Source of the DNA: Pisolithus tinctorius
Taxonomy: Eukaryota > Basidiomycota > Agaricomycetes > Boletales > Pisolithaceae
Assembly: GCA_024663395.1 (NCBI GenBank)
Contig: JANFAH010000092.1
Span: 62,001 to 126,000, forward strand
Length of the DNA stretch: 64,000 nt
Direction: 5' to 3'
In this document: piece after piece, positions 11,011-23,241 of the stretch
How positions within the stretch are numbered: the first letter of the stretch is position 1
How the letters are laid out: each line of letters opens with the position of its first letter
Program-made: the position numbers and the translations under genes
The notes under the pieces: model-generated
Told to the model about the DNA's origin: nothing
The model's database searches: none
Seen by the model: the letters and a program-made list of their open reading frames with translations, nothing else

Positions 11011-12848
11011 TGTCACACACCAAAGGTGTTGTGGACATGGTTATAGCTGACTCTGCCTAACTTGTTGATGAGTTGTGTGCAATGCCCATGCATGCAGATG
11101 AAGACTAAAGGCCTCATGCATAGAAAGACTGCCAGATGTGAGCAGTCATCCTTCACACAAGAATGAGTCATCAGTGCTAAAGAGAAAAGAGGAAGCAAGT
11201 TGAGTGTGCATTAAAAGTTTTTAGTGCCTGTGTACGGCATTCTGGTTTTCATCATATCTCCACCATTTCCAAAGATATTGACTCCATTCTCACACTTGCT
11301 TAAAGTGCTCTGCCATGTGATTCTGCCTTCCAAATCTGGAGAGGATCCTCACACCCTATGCATTTCTACAGCACTCCATACATCAGATGCTCATTTCACT
11401 AAGTCCATCAATCATGGCCACCTCTTCATCAATCATCTCACTTGTCTCATTTGCCAGAGACAGTGGCTACATATATCTGCCAGGCATTCCCACCAGCTTC
11501 CATCCTGAAGCCCCCTGGTTCATCCCATCATTGTCAGCCCCATCTCATCCCATGCAGCTTGGTTGGTGTGTTCTCCTTGTCAGTATGACTTCCAGAAGGA
11601 TGTTCTTTGGTCATCTCAGGTCTGTCATTTGGTTAGAAAGGTCTTATGTGGTTGTTTCGGTCTCCCCTCTTGATGAAGCATATGGATCATTCCTCCCTGC
11701 TCCCTGCACCATCTTTATTCCAATCTCGTCCATCATTCTTCCTGCATTGCAACAGCTGCAGCATAATCTACTGTTCTCCAGCCTCCCTGATCACATTCAT
11801 GACAAGTATGATGTGCATCTTGCCTTCTTACTGCAAGATCCAGCAGAAGACATCCCCCCTTCTCCTCCTCCATCAGAGCCCTGTTCATCCTGTTCATGAA
11901 GTTTTTGTTAACTTTGCTGGGAGGATGAAAGGGTGGGAGACACGATCACATATGCTCCTGTTTCCCCACAGACCCCCAATGCCCTAGCCTCTTTGATGCC
12001 TGACTCATGCCCTTCAATTCTGGAATTAATACTTCCCTATCTGGAAACACTGCCCATCTGTCATGCCATCTTTGGATCTAGAGATGTCTCTGCCAAGATC
12101 TGACTTGCATCACCACCCCCTAATGTGATATCAGTGCACTTACTCAGTTTCTGATTCTATTTGACTCATTCTGTGATGTTTTGACTATCCTTGACTCGTT
12201 TATTGCCAATACTTACCAATCCTCTTTGCTTGCTTACTTTTCATTTCTCACTTACTCATCATGATTACTCAGTCCTTACTCATTACTTACCAAGCATTTG
12301 TGCCTTGTTTGTCATGAGCTGTCCTCCCCCCACAGTATATAAACCCCCATGTACTTAGCTACACCCCCAAGTGAATCAAGAAGTCACTCAGCAGTCAGTT
12401 CAGTGCATATCTTGTCATCAACAGTTGAGGCTTATTTGGAAGAGTCTAACTGTCCCATTTCATATCATTGGTAGTTGAGGCTCTATGAAGGGGTCTATCT
12501 ACCTCCATTCCTTATCTGAAGCTTTATCCCCTCTTAGTCAGCAGTCTTGCTTAGTCATCCCTCCACTCCTGTGTAACTTGTCATCAACTTGTGCCAGGAG
12601 CATGTTAAGTCCTTTCAGCTGAACACCTTCACTCTGTTCAGCATCCCTCATCCAGTCATCACTCACTCATCTTCTCCTGCATAACTCATCGACAACTTGC
12701 ACCAGGAGCACCTGCCATTGAACTCCCCCCCCACATTAGATTTTCTTCTGCACTCCAGGTTCTGTGGAGGCAAACCACCACTTGCTCATATTTGTCTTTG
12801 GTGTTGGATTTGTTTGGTTTTCACCACCTTTCCACACTTTGACTCACA
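11011..12848 (+). mobile_element. 1.84-kb TG..CA element (long solo LTR or short non-autonomous element), copy 1
   Basis: The element is 1838 bp, starts TGTCACACACC, ends TTTGACTCACA and is flanked by CTGG (11007-11010 and 12849-12852). A second copy lies on the minus strand at 25959-27798. A TATATAAAC box at 12336-12344 is conserved in both. TG..CA ends, a promoter and a short target duplication fit a solo LTR, although 1.8 kb is long for one. Compared with copy 2, nearly every CG has become TG or CA. Near the 3' end, a word beginning CTCCTG and ending CCAGGAGCA occurs twice about 110 bp apart in both copies. Confidence 0.78.
11414..11899 (+). CDS. ORF inside the 1.84-kb element, copy 1
   Basis: This 161-codon frame from MATSSSIISLVSFARD to a proline-rich end (DPAEDIPPSPPPSEP) is also open in copy 2 (159 codons) and aligns along its whole length, although copy 1 has lost almost all its CpGs. 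Differences are mostly conservative. I recognise no domain. An alternative frame (11224-11508) is open in both copies too, so coding status is unproven. If real, it would be a protein encoded by an LTR or by a very small mobile element. Confidence 0.4.
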   Translation: MATSSSIISLVSFARDSGYIYLPGIPTSFHPEAPWFIPSLSAPSHPMQLGWCVLLVSMTSRRMFFGHLRSVIWLERSYVVVSVSPLDEAYGSFLPAPCTIFIPISSIILPALQQLQHNLLFSSLPDHIHDKYDVHLAFLLQDPAEDIPPSPPPSEPCSSCS

Positions 12849-13517
12849 CTGGTACTGAGGTAAGTTTTTTGTGATGGCCTTTTTTGACTTTGCTAACCTC
12901 ATTGAATGCATTAGAGAATTGTGTTGTGCATCAAACACCCTGAATTCCACAAGCATGGCTGCCCTTGAGTCAAGGAACCATACACACAACCTGTGCAGGT
13001 CAAGAACATCATGCTTGAATACACAGATCCAGTCAAGGTGGAGGATGCTAGCCAGGTGCTTGGCAATTCAAAGCTCAAAGAATCTGGCAAGTCAGAGGAT
13101 CCAACTGATTGTGAGAAGAGCCTGTAAGTGCATCTACCTACTAATTCTGTGGAATCCAATGATCAGTGCCAGGCAGACTGCTAGCATAACTCCATTCCCT
13201 TGCATGCTCCTCACTTGGCAAGGTAGGAATCTGCAAGGTGTTGAGGAGGAAGTACTCCCCCAGCCTTGGAAGTACTACCTTTGTTCATTCAATCCCTTGA
13301 TTCTTCTCATTGAAATCATGCATAGGAGGGAAGCTATGGAAAAATATGAGGATAGGCTTGAGAGAGAAGAGAAATGCCATAGACTAGATTGAATGTTTTG
13401 ATACCTTCTGCAATTGCTTGTACTTTCATGCATACATTGAACAATTCAACTGCTGTTAACTCATGCAGTAAACTCAAATGCATTGATTTCAACTTGGTAG
13501 TACTACAGCATATGATC

Positions 13518-16500
13518 CTACTTGACATCTTCTCCACCTTCATCATCATCCCCATTGCAGTAAACACTGTATGGTATGCCCCATGTAGACATGTCAAATC
13601 CAGGTCATTCCATCATACAGTATACATCTTGTTTGATGCCTGATGGCAATGCCATGCACTGAGGAATCATTGCAACAATGCTGACAATCTGTTTGACACA
13701 GATTACTGATAACAAGTTGAGTAGAGTTGAAGCAAGGACAACATGATTTGAAAGTCGAAGTAGATCTTCATCAGGTGTTGAGTAATCGCAGACGATGGCA
13801 ATGTTGATATATTCCCAGCTACCCCCATCTCTGATGTTGGTCAACCTAGTGAAATATTGTACCTCTCCACATTGGGTCTCACCATCACTTAGAAACTACA
13901 TATACTTTTAGCCTTATGATAGAGTTTGTAACATGAGTGAACTGACCTTAACATTTCATGACATGTGGAGTTGTTCTGGTGGACGGAGTTTCTCTCTCCA
14001 AGCTGACCATGCAATCTGCCCATTTGGTAGGCACAACCAGGCCCATTTATTGATGCATGGGAGGACATGTCCAGGGCCAAGAAATTGAGAAATTGAGGCA
14101 GCTTTGTCACCCCAGGGGATTATGGAGTTCTTCATGCATTTGCAAAGCAAAATGTACCCATCATGGAGGTTCTCAGCACCAGAGGGGAGTCCATTGCCAG
14201 AGTCATTGAGCTCAGGCATTGCAGATAGGAGGGAATTTACCTGACAATGCCGGATACCCTCACAAGCTAAGTTGGCAAAAGGTTTTGATGGTTGTCAAAT
14301 TTGCTTGCCAAGACTCCCAATCATGCATTCCATAGTCCACTGGGCATAGCAGCTTGGAGGACCCTTGTGTATTGCCTCAGAGACCAGATGGATGACTTGA
14401 TGGATGCAAGGGCAAATGAAGTGGATACAAGACTCAAGGAGGCCATAGTAAGTGAGTTCAAACTTGTGCTCCCAGCTGCAGAGAAGGGCATGGGCATCAA
14501 GAAGTTCGTCCTTTGTCAATGTGCTTTGGCACATGATCTGAAAGCCATGGATGAGCTTGCAGTAGTTTTCCCAGAAAGGGCTAGGTAGGACGGAACAAAG
14601 GAGGATGGGCATGAGGGTGAACATGTATAATTGGAATTCCCAGGTCTTGTACTGGGTATTTATCTTTTCAGCAATGTTGCAGGGCTTGCGATCATAAGAG
14701 CCAGGGAGATGGAAGCCAGCATGCATGACAGCCTCCCCATGAGCATGCCATACTTCTTCATTGGCAAGGACTGCCCATGGCCAGCACTCTGGGTCATCGC
14801 TATCAGCATGATTGATTGTACCATGCCAAAGAGAGAGGAGAAGGTCACTGATATTACTGGCAAGATGCATTGTATCAGTGGTTATGCAAAGGGGGATGCT
14901 GAGACACTGATTTGGATGGAGTCTGAGAAGGAGGGGGGGTTTGGTTAGGCCTGTCTCAGTCTTCTTTTTGTCCCACTGAGTCTGATTGCAAATGGTGACA
15001 ATGGTTTTGAGGTTAGCAAGATAGTTGGTACATCCACCAAACAGAAGATTAAAGACATTGACATCAGGGTGGTCACTCCCTCTGATGCAATGATCACAAG
15101 GTTGGAGGAGGGCTGGGTAGTAGTGTTTCCCTTGTGACTTATGCCTGCTAATAACACTGCAATACATGTGACAGCCATTCTTTCCACTATGTCCCACCAT
15201 GCCATTCCAGTAGACAAGACTGGGGCCATCTGTGGTGGTGAATAAGAGATATATATCAGAGAGGTAATGTGAATCCATGTGGGCATTCCAAATGGGGAGC
15301 CCTTCAGCCTGAAGAGCAGAAAGGTGGTGTAGACCTGGGAAGAGGAACGAGTCAAGATGTTTGAGTTTATTTGGGCCAGGGATAAAGCCTCCAGGGTGGA
15401 CATGAAGCTTGTGGTATCATTTGTCTGGGGGTAAGTTGACGATGATCCAAATATATATCCAACAGTCTGACTCCTTGCTATCATACAACTGCACTCCATC
15501 AATTGAAACCATGAGAATGATATCATTTGGCTTGATGTCACTGTTGAGAATGGCACCAAGGTAATCCCACCCCATCAAGACATTGTTGATGACAGGGATA
15601 CTCCCTGTCTCCTGTAACTGCCAAAGGATCTCTTGCATATGTCTATGCAAATAGTCCATGTCAATAGCACTGTCTTTGTGCTGGTAGAGAGCCTGCAGCT
15701 GAGGCCCAATTGGAATTGTGGTGAATGTTTGAGCAGTGACTTTGGATCATCTGCAATTGCCTTGCAACCATTCCTCCTTCCAGCAAGAAACTTCACATGT
15801 AGGAAAAACTTTGAGTTGGGAGAACAGACCAGTATATGCAATGCAGGTGTTACAACACATGTCATGTTCAATGGAAATGACCCCCATGTAGGATGTGATA
15901 AGTTTTTTGACATTATAGAAGGATAGAATATCATTGGCACCCAGGGAACCAGCAAAACTACTGCGAGCTGCTTGGCAGACATGATTGTACACATTTTGAG
16001 ATGTGCTCTCAAGAGCTAGGTAAGTGGATATGGAGAAACACATGCCTGGGTTCTCAATAGATATTGGTTGACTTGGGAGGTTGTGTAACCATTCAAGAGC
16101 ATCCTCATCAAGCTTGGAGACTGAATCATTCAAGGACATGTTCTTGAGCTTGGCAACAAAGTTCATGGTCTCTTGCATGGATGGGAATATGGCAGTCACC
16201 ACAAGCACCTCTATATTGACAATGGGACAAGCCTGACACTGATGCTGTATGTTGAGGGTATGCAGGGAATCGATGTCATCCAATGGTCAAACCACATTGG
16301 TTGATGGATTGCTGGGAAGATCAGATTCTACAGGTTGCTATGATGTGGATTGAAGTCAGCAGTCCAGATAATACTGTAAGTATATAGTGACTAACCTCAT
16401 CATTGGGCAGGTGGAGGATTGCATCTGGTACATCAGGTGTGTGCAATGGTAGATTCTATTGGAACAAGTTGGATTAGTGGGCAAAAAAACCACTGGCACT

Positions 16501-17287
16501 TGTAACTTACCTTGTCACGTGGGGGATCAAAGTCATCCTCAGGGAGATCTGGGAAGTGTGGAGGCATATCCTACAGAGGCATTTGGATCAGTGAATGTGA
16601 ATGTGAATATCAATGGAGTTCTTACCTTGTCAGGTGGGGGATCAAAGTCATCCTCAGGGAGATCTGGGAAGTGTGGAGGTGTATCCTATGAAGGCATTTG
16701 GATCAGTGAATGTGAATGTGAATATCGATGGAGTACTTACCTTGTTGGCTGGTGTGTTGAGAGGAAGACCAGGTATACTTGGAGACATGTCCTATAGAAA
16801 AAATTGGTGTCAGAGCATCAGAGCATCAGCATGGATGAATTGATGACATACCTCGTTGGCTGGATGACTGAAGCCTTCCTCAAGGAATGCTGGTGTGGGT
16901 GGGGGTACACCCTATGGTAGGCTTTGAAGTTAGTGCTGCTACATGAAAATAACTCAGAAAACTCACCATGTCAGCACTGCAAGCATGCTTCTGATGCCCA
17001 ACATGCCTGCAGGCATCTTCAACCATCTCAAGACACCTTTTTGCCATGGCCTGGAGAATGGCTACATGGCAAGCTGCAGTGGAAGTGGATTGCCTGGCAA
17101 AGTTGAGCCCCTCATAGGTTTTGGTAGATCATAAATGTGCTTTCTCTTCTTCAGTGTCCACCTCATCAATATGACAGTAGAAAGTTGCCTTGGAGACTGC
17201 ATGAGGGTGACTGAAGTTGTACTTGGTGCAGTTGCACATGTACCACACTGTTGATCCAAGTTCACCCATATTCAAAGCCATGGGCAT
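13518..17287 (-). pseudogene. CACTA-superfamily (tnp2-like) transposase, TGA-riddled
   Basis: The gene begins near 17287 with CNCTKYNFSHPH and runs through a mini-exon array (16396-16911). It then carries a Cys-containing region, TFTTIPIGPQLQALY, MVSIDGVQLYDSKESDCWIY, HPGGFIPGPNKLKHLDSFLF, ITTDTMHLASNISDLLLSLW, QWTMECMIGSLGKQ and a C-terminal DLLRLSNHVV..IPQCMALPSG block, ending in TAG at 13518. This is the order of Agaricomycete CACTA-type transposases. At least six in-frame stops occur and all are TGA: after KAHL, NVV, GNCR, LPPDK, GKQI and YCMME. At most of these positions relatives have Arg, so CGA has become TGA. No frameshift is needed, so inactivation was by point mutation only. Confidence 0.75.
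16396..16911 (-). repeat. Array of five in-phase mini-exons in the tnp2-like transposase gene
   Basis: Minus-strand exons 16852-16911, 16741-16791, 16626-16685, 16511-16570 and 16396-16455 are 60, 51, 60, 60 and 60 bp long. All have GT..AG introns of about 55-60 bp and all start and end in phase 0. Each codes for a proline-rich unit such as DTPPHFPDLPEDDFDPPPDK. Two adjacent exon-plus-intron units (about 115 bp) are nearly identical, so the array grew by tandem duplication of whole exon-intron units. Confidence 0.7.
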
Positions 17288-17515
17288 CAAGGAGGAGTTG
17301 TAGAGAGGACAGCACACCTGCACTGTGTAGTGTACCACATAGCTGCTGCACTGTGCCAAGGATGCAGTCAATGCTACATATCACATCACACATTGCTACA
17401 TAGCACAGTCCATAAAAGGCAAGTCTCATAAACATTATTGACCACATCATATTTTTCATATTGATTTCATATCTCATTAGCTAGGGTCACATGGCATGAT
17501 AACCAGTTTTCACTG

Positions 17516-17542
17516 CATCAGCAAATTAACAAAAATCTTATT
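17516..17542 (+). repeat. Left terminal inverted repeat of Plavaka element
   Basis: 27 bp starting CATCAGCAAATTAAC match the reverse complement of 33788-33814 at 25 of 27 positions. The dinucleotide TG lies just outside both ends. TTATTGAGCTT words recur just inside (about 17559, 17657 and 33607), as in the sub-terminal regions of CACTA elements. Confidence 0.6.
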
Positions 17543-17770
17543 GAATCTTATTTGACCTTATTGAGCTTAAATCTCAAGCCAAGTATAATAAGCCAAAATT
17601 GTCAATAAGGAGAAAAAGACTTAGTGTGAAAATCTAACTTGCCATGCTTTGCAGCTTATTGAGCTTGCATGACTTGAGATATACAAAATGAGTCACATGA
17701 GATAGAATAGACAGTGCTATCTATGGAATACAATGGATGTGACTATGAAAGCACAATGGAGGAGATGAAA

Positions 17771-20189
17771 TCATGAAAGAAGCATGACATATAGTTGGGG
17801 AAAAATTCTGTACTGCAAATGATCATGAAAGGTAAAAAGATCTTCATACTCACTATCATCTTCTCCCAAGCCCATAGCACTGGAGGTCACCATTCCTTTC
17901 TTGACATACATCTGCATGTCCTCAACCACAAGCACAAAATTCTCCTTGGGCAATCCTTTGATGGGCTCCAGGTAATGCCTTGTTGCTGCACCCCAGACAG
18001 TATCATTAAACTCATACTGGTTACCTTTGGGAGTGGTGGTAGTCCACACACTGGCAGAATTGGAAGACCTGAAAGCAAGATGGTCATCTGTGACCAACAT
18101 GAGAGTTCGACAGACCTACAAATAAATTGTATCAGTATGATTCAGTGGAGGGAAATAAAATAGCATGTCACCACTGCACAGGCCAATGCAAGCACTGTAC
18201 GAGATCCAGCCAACTTGCCATCTAAGGCCAGGACTTCCATTCAGCCCTGGATGAAGTTGAAGTGATGGGCAAAGGTTTGGAGCACAAATGGTGCCCTCTG
18301 CAATCCAGACCACATCTATTTAGCTCTTTAAGTTAATGTGATGCAAGAAGGCATGAAAACTTTTTACCTTGTTGTCTGTCCCCCTGTTGTGGCTGAAAAG
18401 AAATCAGTTCCTCTTGAGCATTGCCTTTGTGAATTCAACACATTGCTTGGGATCCTCGAAGTCAGCATCATTGGCAAAGAATGTTGTGATGACAGCTGTG
18501 GCAGCTGCAGTGAACCTGCCACACCAGTTATTAAGACCTTGTTTAGCCTAAAATGAAATATGGCATTAGTGCTAAGATGCTGACACATACAATAATACTT
18601 ACAATGTGGAAAACAGGCCCACCATTGGTGACAGTGTGCTCAATCTCACCCTCATATACCCTGTCCCATATCACCTGCAGGATTGTCATGAATTTCTTGG
18701 TGGGAATGGCCCAAGGATTGTTGTATCCAGCAGCAAAGTGTGCAAGTGCAGAGATGAAGAATTGTCTCCATATGTTGTCAACCATGGAGCCAAGGGGGAG
18801 GTCATCCTTGACATACTTCCTGTTCACTCCACTGCCAGAGTGCTGAGATCCAGATGCACTGCATTGTGATGGCTTGGGTTGTTTGGATGGCAGAGCACCT
18901 GATTTGGACTCCCCTGCATCTACCTACAGTGCATGTCAGTCAATAAAAATGTGTGGTGTGGGATACAAGCCTACCTGAATTTGCTGGGTTTGTTTTTTCT
19001 TCAAGCTCCCAAAAGACTTGTCACTGGCGGCATGTGTGATATTTCCTTTAAGAGCACCTTTCTGGGCAGATGATTGGGTAGCAGCAGGTGGGGGTGATGG
19101 TTCCCACTCATCTATCTTGGAACCGCTAACAACTTCAGTGATGTCCTACACAAAAAAATCAAGATGGAATTAGAAATCATAGAAAGAATCTTACCATAGA
19201 GTCTGTCCATCAACCAACTGCCTCTGTGAGGGGTTCAAGATCACCCTCATCAATATAAAACCTATAGTCACCATGGTTGAGCTGAGATGGAGGAGTAAGG
19301 TGGTCTGGAAATGAGTGCTGGGAGATGGCAGAGGAAGCCAGAGTTGAATGCAGAACTTTGAATGCAGAGTCAGTGCTAGCACTGGAGATGGACCTTGGTA
19401 CACAAGAGTTGGTGGAGGTGGACCTCAGTGCATGAGAGTTGGTGGAAGTGGACCACTGAGAGAGCAAGGTGTGGAGTGATCTTGACGAGGCAAGCTTGTC
19501 CACCCAATCCTTCACTTCTCCAATGCCAGCAAAGTTGCCTTTTGCTGATGCTTGGCTACATTGATGATAGAAATGGTCAAGGCAATCCCAGTAGAAGAGA
19601 ACAGCTTCAGTGAGCAAAATCATGTGGAAAGATGGGGGATAACATACACAGATGCCTGGTGCTTCCCTTTCTCAGGCTGATTCTTATCAACACTGTCAGC
19701 AAACTCATTGCCACCTTGCACTGCCTCTACCATGTCCCAAGTTGAAGTTTTCTGATTTCTTTGTTTCCTTACCACTTGCATAGGTGATTCACCATTGACC
19801 TCAACTTGTTGACTGTTAACATCACCATCCAGGTCAGCACTTTCTCCTGACATTGTATCTTTGCTGACATCCATTCCAGCAATGGGCTTGATGTCCAGTT
19901 CAGATTCCTCAGAGGGCCTGACTGGTGTTGTTGACACAACATGTGGTTTAGGCCTGGGCTTTGGGATATTGGTGAGTAGCATTTTCTCTTGGCACTCTGT
20001 TTCTTCAACAATATTGGCCAGGCATTTGATACCTCACTCTCAAGTTGCTGCCTGTTCCAGCCTTGCTTGTTCAGTCCAGGCATTGTCAGCTTGTTTTTGC
20101 TCCGAGGTACACCACACCTGTTTCCCTTCAAGTAGGATATATCCAGGGTGCTGATGAGCATTCTTTGCATGGGTTGTAGGGTGGGACAT
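17771..20189 (-). pseudogene. Plavaka-companion gene of unknown function, TGA-riddled
   Basis: It starts with an ATG at 20189 (MSHPTTHAKNAHQHPGYILL). Exons continue with KPRPKPHVVSTTPV, an exon near 19210-19623, WRQFFISALAHFAAGYNNPW, VFHIV/AKQGLNNWCGRFTAAA across an intron, APFVLQTFAHHFNFIQG and FNDTVWGAATRHYLEPIKGL. This matches the pattern of a very common multi-copy Agaricomycete hypothetical family whose function is not known. In-frame stops are TGA at four places (two after EQAAT, one in AMLKRN-FLFSH, one after FNFIQG), each where relatives have Arg. It is transcribed away from the Plavaka transposase, with 213 bp between the two ATGs, and both lie between the same terminal repeats, so they are probably the two genes of one transposon. 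Confidence 0.6.
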
Positions 20190-20402
20190 TGTAGCAAAAC
20201 TGGGGGCACAAAGGACAAGGGTTGGTAATGGGGGTTACAGCAAAGGGATGTTGGACTCTGTATTTTTTTCTGAGGCACACTACATGCTTCAGGTATGTAT
20301 GCTATTGCTGACCCATGGGCACTAATGCTTTGTGACTAGCTCCCAACAGGCACAACAGTTCACATCACACACCAGCGTAGTGTTAATCCACTCTTCCCCA
20401 CC
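20190..20402. promoter_or_regulatory. Shared divergent promoter of the Plavaka gene pair
   Basis: 213 bp separate the ATG of the companion gene (minus, 20189) from the ATG of the transposase (plus, 20403). Pyrimidine-rich runs lie on both sides; I see no clear TATA box. The role is inferred from position only. Confidence 0.4.
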
Positions 20403-23241
20403 ATGCCTCAGTCTGGTCCTTGGTCACACCTGTCTCACCATGCATTTACTGTCTGCTGTATTCCATGTCCTCATGCAGGTTGTAACTGCTTATTCAAAAC
20501 AGTTCCCAGTTTAAAACAGCACCAGTCATTGGATCCCAACTATTCTTTTAACCCAGTGGGTTCTGAAAATAGCCCTCATCAACATTTGCCACCTTCTAAA
20601 CCAGCCCCCAGGGTTCTTCGTGCCCATATGGTAGCCAGCTCCAATTTGAAACTGCAGAGTTTCTTTTCCAGAATACTGAGATGTCAGCTACTAACATTGA
20701 TAGGCTTTGTGATTTATGGGGGCAGTTGCTACATACTGAGCAAGGCAGCAACATGCCACCATTTGCAGACCACAAGGAGCTATATAACACAATTGATACT
20801 ACACTACTTGGCAACATTCCATGGGACAGTTTCAAGTTAAAGTACAGTGGTGAACACCCCATGGGAGCTGTTCCTCCTTGGATGGACCAGACATATGAGT
20901 TCTGGTTCCACCCAGCCCATTCTCTCATAGTGGATATGCTTGCCAATGCAGAGTTTGACAGTGAGTTCAACTACACTCCTTACCAGGACTTTTTGAAGGA
21001 CAGTGAGAAGTGACAGTATGAAAACTTCATGTCAGGGGATTGGGCATGGATGCAAGTGGTATGCATTTCCATTTGTCCCTGTACAATGGCTCATGCACCA
21101 TAGGACAAGATATGTGAGGATGAATCAACACACAATGGAACTTTTGTTCCCATTATTCTTGGGAGTGACAAGACTACAGTGTCTGTGGCCACAGGCCAGA
21201 ATGACTACTGGCCTGTATATGTATCTATTGGGAACATTCATAACAATGTCCAGCATGCTCATTGAAATGGTGTTGAACTCCTTGCATTCCTCACCATCCC
21301 AAAAGGTTTGTTTTCATTGTTACTGGATTCAGAGCCTGTATTGACTTGTAAGTCTTACAGCAGTGAAGAAATATGTTGATGACCCCATATTTCGGTGGTT
21401 CAAAAAACAACTTTTCCATGTCACTATGTCAAGGATACTGGCCTCCCTCAAGCCCAGCATGACAATGCCCCAAATCATGAAATGCCCAGATCATCATTTT
21501 TGCCACATTATTTTTGGCCTCAGTCCATACACTGCTGACTATCCTGAGCAAGTTCTCATTTCAGGGATCATTCAAAACTGGTGTGGAAGGTTCATTCACA
21601 ATCCATCTCATACTTTTCTACCCAACATATTTCAACAGATGCATTGCTTTCCCTAATGACCTCAATGGCAGTGGGGCACCACAGACCTTGGAACTTACTC
21701 AAGCACTGATTGAAGAACTGCCTCTTGGCATTCTTTGGGATGAGTGGGGGATTGATGGAAATGTTGTGGTAAGTCATTGAATCTTAAGCTGGAACCTTGC
21801 TACTATAAATTCTTCATGCAGCCATTTACTGATGATTTCCCTTGCACTGATATTCATCAACTCCTTGCACTGGACCTTCTCCATCAGCTTGTGAAAGGAA
21901 CATTCAAAGATCACCTGGTCAAGTGGGTCAGAAAATATCTGGAGTTGGAGTATGGCAAGACTGGTGCCAAGGAATGGTTAGCAGATATCAATTGATGGTA
22001 AGTCTAATTGATGCAATGAATTAACATATCTGACATGTACTGTCAGTATTGCCTCAGTGCTGCCATTTCCAGGGTTGCAACAGTTTCCTGATGGGTGGGG
22101 GTTCAGCCAATGGACTGGGGATGATTCAAAAGCGCTGATGAAGGTGGGCCATTTCCCATTACTCTGTTTCAATGCCATCTCATTCTGTGTAGGCATACCT
22201 ACCTGCCATTGAGGGCCATGTTCCAGAAGATATCATATGAACATTCTGCACATTCTTAGAGGTTTGCTACATTGTCTGCTGGAATGTCATAACTGAAGAT
22301 ACTCTTGCTGAGTTCAAAGACATGTTGGATTGGTTTCATCAGTACTGCAAAATTTTCAGGGACATTGGCATCTGTGTGGACGGCTTCTCCCTTCCATGCC
22401 AGCATGCTCTCGTCCACTATGAATCATTGATTTGCCTTTTTGGTGTGCCAAACAGTTTGTGTACATCAATTACTGAATCAAAGCACATCACTGCAGTTAA
22501 GAAACCTTGGCACCACTCAAACAAGTATAATGCCCTCAGACAAATCCTGCAAACCAACCAATGCATTTCTCAGCTTGCTGCAGCTCATGCTGGTTTTGAA
22601 GCCCAAGGGATGCTGCCAGCTTCACATCAACCCTATCATCCTCCACTGAATGGTACATTCACGATTTTCTCTTATTTGGATAATAACCCTTACATGCCCA
22701 CAGCCACTCTCCACTATGATACAGGCATTGACCAGGTTGGGGGCAGGGAAAATAGTGATGTTGCACAGCATGAAGATGGAGAGGTTTCAACCTTGGATGA
22801 GGATGATGACAACACAGGAATTGTGGATGAACACCCTGGGTTGATACATTCAGACATGAAGCTCTCATGCACCCCTGGTGAGTGACATCACACTGTCAAT
22901 GTGCCCAAGTTGGCTTGAGCATACTAACATGAACTCTTGTCAAGCTTGTAACCATGCAAAGAATGCTCTTGCACTGGCGATTGAGCTGGGTATCCCTTCG
23001 CTCCCTGGGCTCATTGCTCGATTTATCTTTGAACAACTCCACCCAGATTCTACAATGCTGATTGCTTCCCACCATGTTACTCCCTTCACCAGTCATGTCA
23101 AGATTTTTCATTCAGCCACTGCAACCTTTGTAGCCCCAAGTGACCCAAGTGGTATTGGCAGCATGTGGCACAAATACATTCGTGCAATGCCTTCATGGCA
23201 TCAAGGTTCTGGATGGTATGACTGTGTCTTTGTGAGCACAG
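20403..23241 (+). pseudogene. Plavaka transposase, 5' and middle part, split by chromovirus
   Basis: The protein starts at 20403 with a C2H2-like finger (CPHAGCNCLFKTVPSLKQH), then SGEHPMGAVPPWMDQTYEFW, FMSGDWAWMQ, GSDKTTVSVATGQNDYWP, QLFHVTMSRILASLKPSM, LLHQLVKGTFKDHLVKW, DGFSLPCQHALVHY and TESKHITAVKKPW, the usual series of Plavaka blocks. About eight introns have GT..AG borders. In-frame TGA stops follow DSEK, VQHAH, ADIN and EDII, each where Arg is expected. The reading stops inside FVST at 23241, where the chromovirus begins, and resumes at 33212. Low CpG shows that decay began before the chromovirus arrived. Confidence 0.8.

Larger units (their letters stand above)
10922..13127 (+). pseudogene. 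Unknown gene split by the 1.84-kb element
   Basis: An ATG at 10922 opens a frame (MVNNVILIDLEGLVTDWDMY) that is cut after 11010 by a 1.84-kb element. Skipping the element and one copy of the CTGG target duplication, the frame continues at 12853, meets a normal donor at 12860 (GTAAG), resumes after TTAG near 12914 and reads RIVLCIKHPEFHKHGCP, then a TGA where CGA is likely, then VKEPYTQPVQVKNIML and on to 13127. A further open frame to 13392 may be its last exon. I do not recognise the product. It is divergent from the gene at 10727 and convergent with the transposase ending at 13518, so it may belong to the same old transposon. Confidence 0.45.
8461..23241. other. CpG-depleted block (RIP-like or methylation decay)
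   Basis: Over about 14 kb CG dinucleotides drop to a few per kb by hand count, while TG and CA are abundant; flanks such as 5.3-7.2 kb carry CG in almost every ten bases. The depletion resumes at 33207 after the chromovirus and ends near 33830. The left stretch 8461-9000 holds no recognisable gene. Confidence 0.85.
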
